Of a stretch of 64,000 nucleotides of DNA, positions 62,223 to 64,000 are shown in pieces. The translations under genes were made by a program, and so were the position numbers. How positions within the stretch are numbered: position 1 is the first letter of the stretch; each line of letters starts with the position of its first letter. This stretch comes from Thermogemmatispora carboxidivorans (GTDB lineage Bacteria; Chloroflexota; Ktedonobacteria; Ktedonobacterales; Ktedonobacteraceae): assembly GCF_000702505.1 (NCBI RefSeq), contig NZ_JNIM01000001.1, forward strand, positions 1,984,001 through 2,048,000, in the 5' to 3' direction. The notes below the pieces were generated by a model. The model was not told where the DNA came from. It ran no database searches and saw only the letters and a list, made by a program, of their open reading frames with translations.

Positions 62223-62614
62223 GGTACTTTTCCTATATCTAAATACGCCTAAAACAGTCTGCGTCTTGACCTATGGAGAGATATCAGCAAACACTATCTA
62301 TCACATGATAGTATAGCACGCTTCTTAACCTGCTTGAAGGAGCAGCAAGATAGAAGCATATCACGCCGGTACAGTTCTCTCTACATCAATTATGCCTCGA
62401 ATTAAGAGAGGTTTCAAGGGATCTAGCCTGGCATCGTCTGGGACAGTGGCAGAGAACGCTCCTGATCGAAGAGAAAGGCAAGCTCAAAAAAAGAGCCCGG
62501 TCCCAGACGCTCCTGGCATCTTATGCCTGAGTGGCTTCGAGCGCTGGGCCGGGGTTGCTACTCAACTCACTAACTGACAGGCGAGCATCGTAAGCGCAAC
62601 TGGGAAGGGCAGTC
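62223..62614. other. Intergenic region with lipoprotein terminator
   Basis: 392 bases between two leftward genes. The right part holds the terminator at 62484-62554; the left part near 62290-62315 has short AT-rich inverted repeats (CTATC-N8-GATAG) that may belong to the coiled-coil gene promoter. Confidence 0.5.
62484..62554 (-). terminator. Intrinsic terminator of lipoprotein gene
   Basis: On the minus strand CCCGGCCCAG-CGCTC pairs with GAGCG-CTGGG-CCGGG allowing two bulges, followed by CTCTTTTTTTGAG. It lies 60 bases past the lipoprotein stop. Confidence 0.6.
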
Positions 62615-63301
62615 TCACGGGCGAGGCGTGACCGTTCCTCGGGGGAAACCAGGAGGAGGCGTCGTTGTGACCGTCACGCTTGGAGACGCCGAAGGCGTCG
62701 AAGTTGCCGTAGGTGTGGGTGTCTCCTGCGTTGGGCTGCTGGTCGCCTGCGGGCTGGCCGTCCTGGTTGGCGTTGCTTGTGATCCGCTACTGATGGTGAA
62801 GTAGGCGGGCTGAGGCACAGTACAGCTTGGCGTTCCCGCTTTACTGAAGGTCACGTTCACCAGTGTCAGCTTACCGATAGCGTCCGCTCTGGGTGGAATT
62901 GAAAATACCGCCAGGCCGTCGCTTGTCGTTTGCGCCGTTTGTGTCATCGTGCTGCCATCCCACCAGCGTACCGTGGCTGTCGCAGTTGCATCTCCCACTC
63001 CCACGGGGTTCCCATCGACGGTGTGCACAAACTTTGCGTAGACCATGATCATCTTGCTGTTGCCGAGCCGTGGCGAAGTATCGGTTGCCCACGCTCCACA
63101 GAGGTAGTCTGGCAGGGATGGTGTGGGAGAATCGTTTGAGCCAAAAACAATGGTTGCCGTTGCGCTCGGACTCTCCAGGTTCGCTTGTGAGCTATTAGTG
63201 CCGCAGGCTGCAATCACTGCGCAAAAAGCCAAAAACAGACCCAGAGAGCCAAACTTCAATACACTTTTATAAATGGAAGAAGGGAAAGCTGTCCTCTTCA
63301 T
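62615..63301 (-). CDS. Thr/Pro-rich lipoprotein with Ig-like domain
   Basis: A 228-residue predicted lipoprotein. The signal ends in FCAVIAACGTNSS, with a lipobox-like A-A-C. A beta-rich middle follows (YAKFVHTVDGNPVGVGDATATATVRWWDG, LTLVNVTFSKAGTPSC), resembling an invasin/Ig-like fold, and a C-terminal linker of Thr/Pro/Ser repeats (TPTRTASPQATSSPTQETPTPTA..). Two Cys (about 68 and 159) could be disulfide-linked. The linker is typical of surface proteins spanning a thick or crowded envelope. A near-consensus extended -10 (TGCTATACT, minus strand 63400-63408) lies about 100 bases upstream. Function unknown. Confidence 0.75.
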   Translation of the reverse strand: MKRTAFPSSIYKSVLKFGSLGLFLAFCAVIAACGTNSSQANLESPSATATIVFGSNDSPTPSLPDYLCGAWATDTSPRLGNSKMIMVYAKFVHTVDGNPVGVGDATATATVRWWDGSTMTQTAQTTSDGLAVFSIPPRADAIGKLTLVNVTFSKAGTPSCTVPQPAYFTISSGSQATPTRTASPQATSSPTQETPTPTATSTPSASPSVTVTTTPPPGFPRGTVTPRP

Positions 63302-63792
63302 CAGTCATCATCTACAAAAAAAAGCTGCAACTGCTTTCTGTTTAGCCAACGTTTCAGGCTGCCGAAGGAGGGACCGCTGCTTGGCCTGAGACTGACTTGA
63401 GTATAGCATACTGCCCCTGTCCAGCTATAGATCAGCGTCTGCTTGTGACAAAAAGTACTAGCGAGTGGGTAGGACCGGCAGTAGCAGCTGCTGATCGCCT
63501 GGGGAGATAGCTCGGAGGGGGAGCCAGCCAGTAAAAAGGGAAGGGGGGAGGATAGCAATGGTAGCCGGTGGCGGGGCAGTCTTGGGGGGAAGAAGACCTC
63601 AAGGCGAGGGCCGGCGGGCCGGAGAGCCTCCTGTCTTCAGCGGCAGGTAAGAGCGATCTCCGGCGACCCGGCCCTTTCGCTTCTATGCGGTGGGCCGCTG
63701 TTCCACATCGGAGGGGTGCCTTCAGCGGCCTTCCTGCTCATGGACAAACCGGGCGGTTTCTGGCTAGTCTGGGAACGGCCTCGCTGGTCCTG
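63302..63792. other. Intergenic region, candidate promoter
   Basis: 491 bases between the cupredoxin stop and the lipoprotein start (both leftward). It holds the extended -10 TGCTATACT at 63400-63408. No gene is supported. Confidence 0.45.
63400..63408 (-). promoter_or_regulatory. Extended -10 element for lipoprotein gene
   Basis: TGCTATACT on the minus strand, an extended -10 that does not require a good -35. Confidence 0.35.
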
Positions 63793-64000
63793 CTACTGGA
63801 CGATCACAGTGAGCTGCATATTGGGATGGATAGTACAGAGTAGATGATAGGTGCCAGCGGTGGTAAAGGGCGGAGTTGTGGCGCTTTCGCCCTGAACTCC
63901 ATTGAAGTTCAGATCCACCGTGGGGGCGCCAGCCTCCTTTGCCTCCGCGGGGTTGGAGCCTTTCCAGACACCGTTTTTAATCACATGAGGGACGGCCACA
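63793..64000 (-). CDS. Cupredoxin-domain protein, C-terminal part (cut by window end)
   Basis: The last 68 residues of a protein running off the right edge. AVPHVIKNGVWKGSNP holds the N-terminal His ligand and TAGTYHLLCTIHPNMQLTVIV holds Cys, His and Met ligands, a type-1 blue-copper site. It lies on the same strand as the lipoprotein. With the multicopper oxidase it is the second copper redox protein in the window, although 40 kb away. The start and any signal or anchor lie beyond the window. Confidence 0.82.
   Translation of the reverse strand, partial: VAVPHVIKNGVWKGSNPAEAKEAGAPTVDLNFNGVQGESATTPPFTTAGTYHLLCTIHPNMQLTVIVQ

Noticed and set aside
1..64000. Insertion sequences, prophage or CRISPR repeats
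   Set aside because: No transposase or integrase motifs, no terminal repeats and no regularly spaced direct repeats were seen by eye.

Overview
The window is a GC-rich bacterial chromosome segment (GC roughly 60% by eye) with no rRNA, tRNA, CRISPR array, transposase or phage gene that I can recognise. The gene content suggests a Ktedonobacteria-like member of the Chloroflexota (for example near Thermogemmatispora): a BTAD/SARP-type regulator fused to ATPase and TPR regions, a giant kinase-STAND protein, a kdp operon with a short KdpD, choice-of-anchor Q beta-helices, and a secreted glucoamylase. This placement is inference from gene style; no marker gene is present.

Layout. 0.1-12.5 kb: a surface-glycan style region with an ATP-grasp ligase, an FAD oxidoreductase, a GT4 glycosyltransferase, a FemAB-like acyltransferase, a NodB-type deacetylase, a Gfo/Idh/MocA dehydrogenase and a DegT aminotransferase. 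Two orphan response regulators sit inside it and a stand-alone MshEN-like domain at its edge. 12.9-16.2 kb: the large BTAD regulator. 16.8-20.1 kb: a co-directional set of VOC protein, GNAT, cyclase-family hydrolase and ureohydrolase, probably a small catabolic pathway. 20.9-23.1 kb: a Tat-exported multicopper oxidase. 23.4-26.0 kb: a secreted GH15 glucoamylase with a starch-binding domain. 26.4-30.9 kb: a 1510-residue Ser/Thr kinase / TIR-like / STAND ATPase / TM / extracellular beta-helix protein, the most unusual gene here. 31.2-34.0 kb: a cytidylate-kinase-like protein and a 14-TM MFS exporter.

34.1-42.1 kb: a four-gene ABC operon with two paralogous FtsX-type permeases and two ATPases, one carrying an AbrB-like tail. 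42.9-46.0 kb: ATP-dependent PEP carboxykinase and MurD. 46.2-54.4 kb: a kdp potassium-uptake operon read leftwards as kdpE, universal stress protein, degenerate receiver, a 27-residue membrane peptide, kdpF, kdpA, kdpB, kdpC and a kdpD that lacks its histidine-kinase half. 54.8-57.9 kb: a carboxymuconolactone-decarboxylase-like protein, an extradiol ring-cleavage dioxygenase and a MetE-like methyltransferase, with a GntR-like palindrome upstream. 58.5-64 kb: glucose-6-phosphate dehydrogenase, a hypothetical protein preceded by two palindromes, a coiled-coil membrane protein, a Thr/Pro-rich lipoprotein and a cupredoxin cut by the window end.

Functionally the window combines cell-surface glycan decoration, ring cleavage and nitrogen or aromatic catabolism, starch use, copper redox proteins and potassium homeostasis. 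There is an excess of orphan signalling proteins: three response regulators, one degenerate receiver and a truncated KdpD, but no histidine kinase. Start sites were moved inward from the longest reading frame where a clear Shine-Dalgarno sequence supported it.
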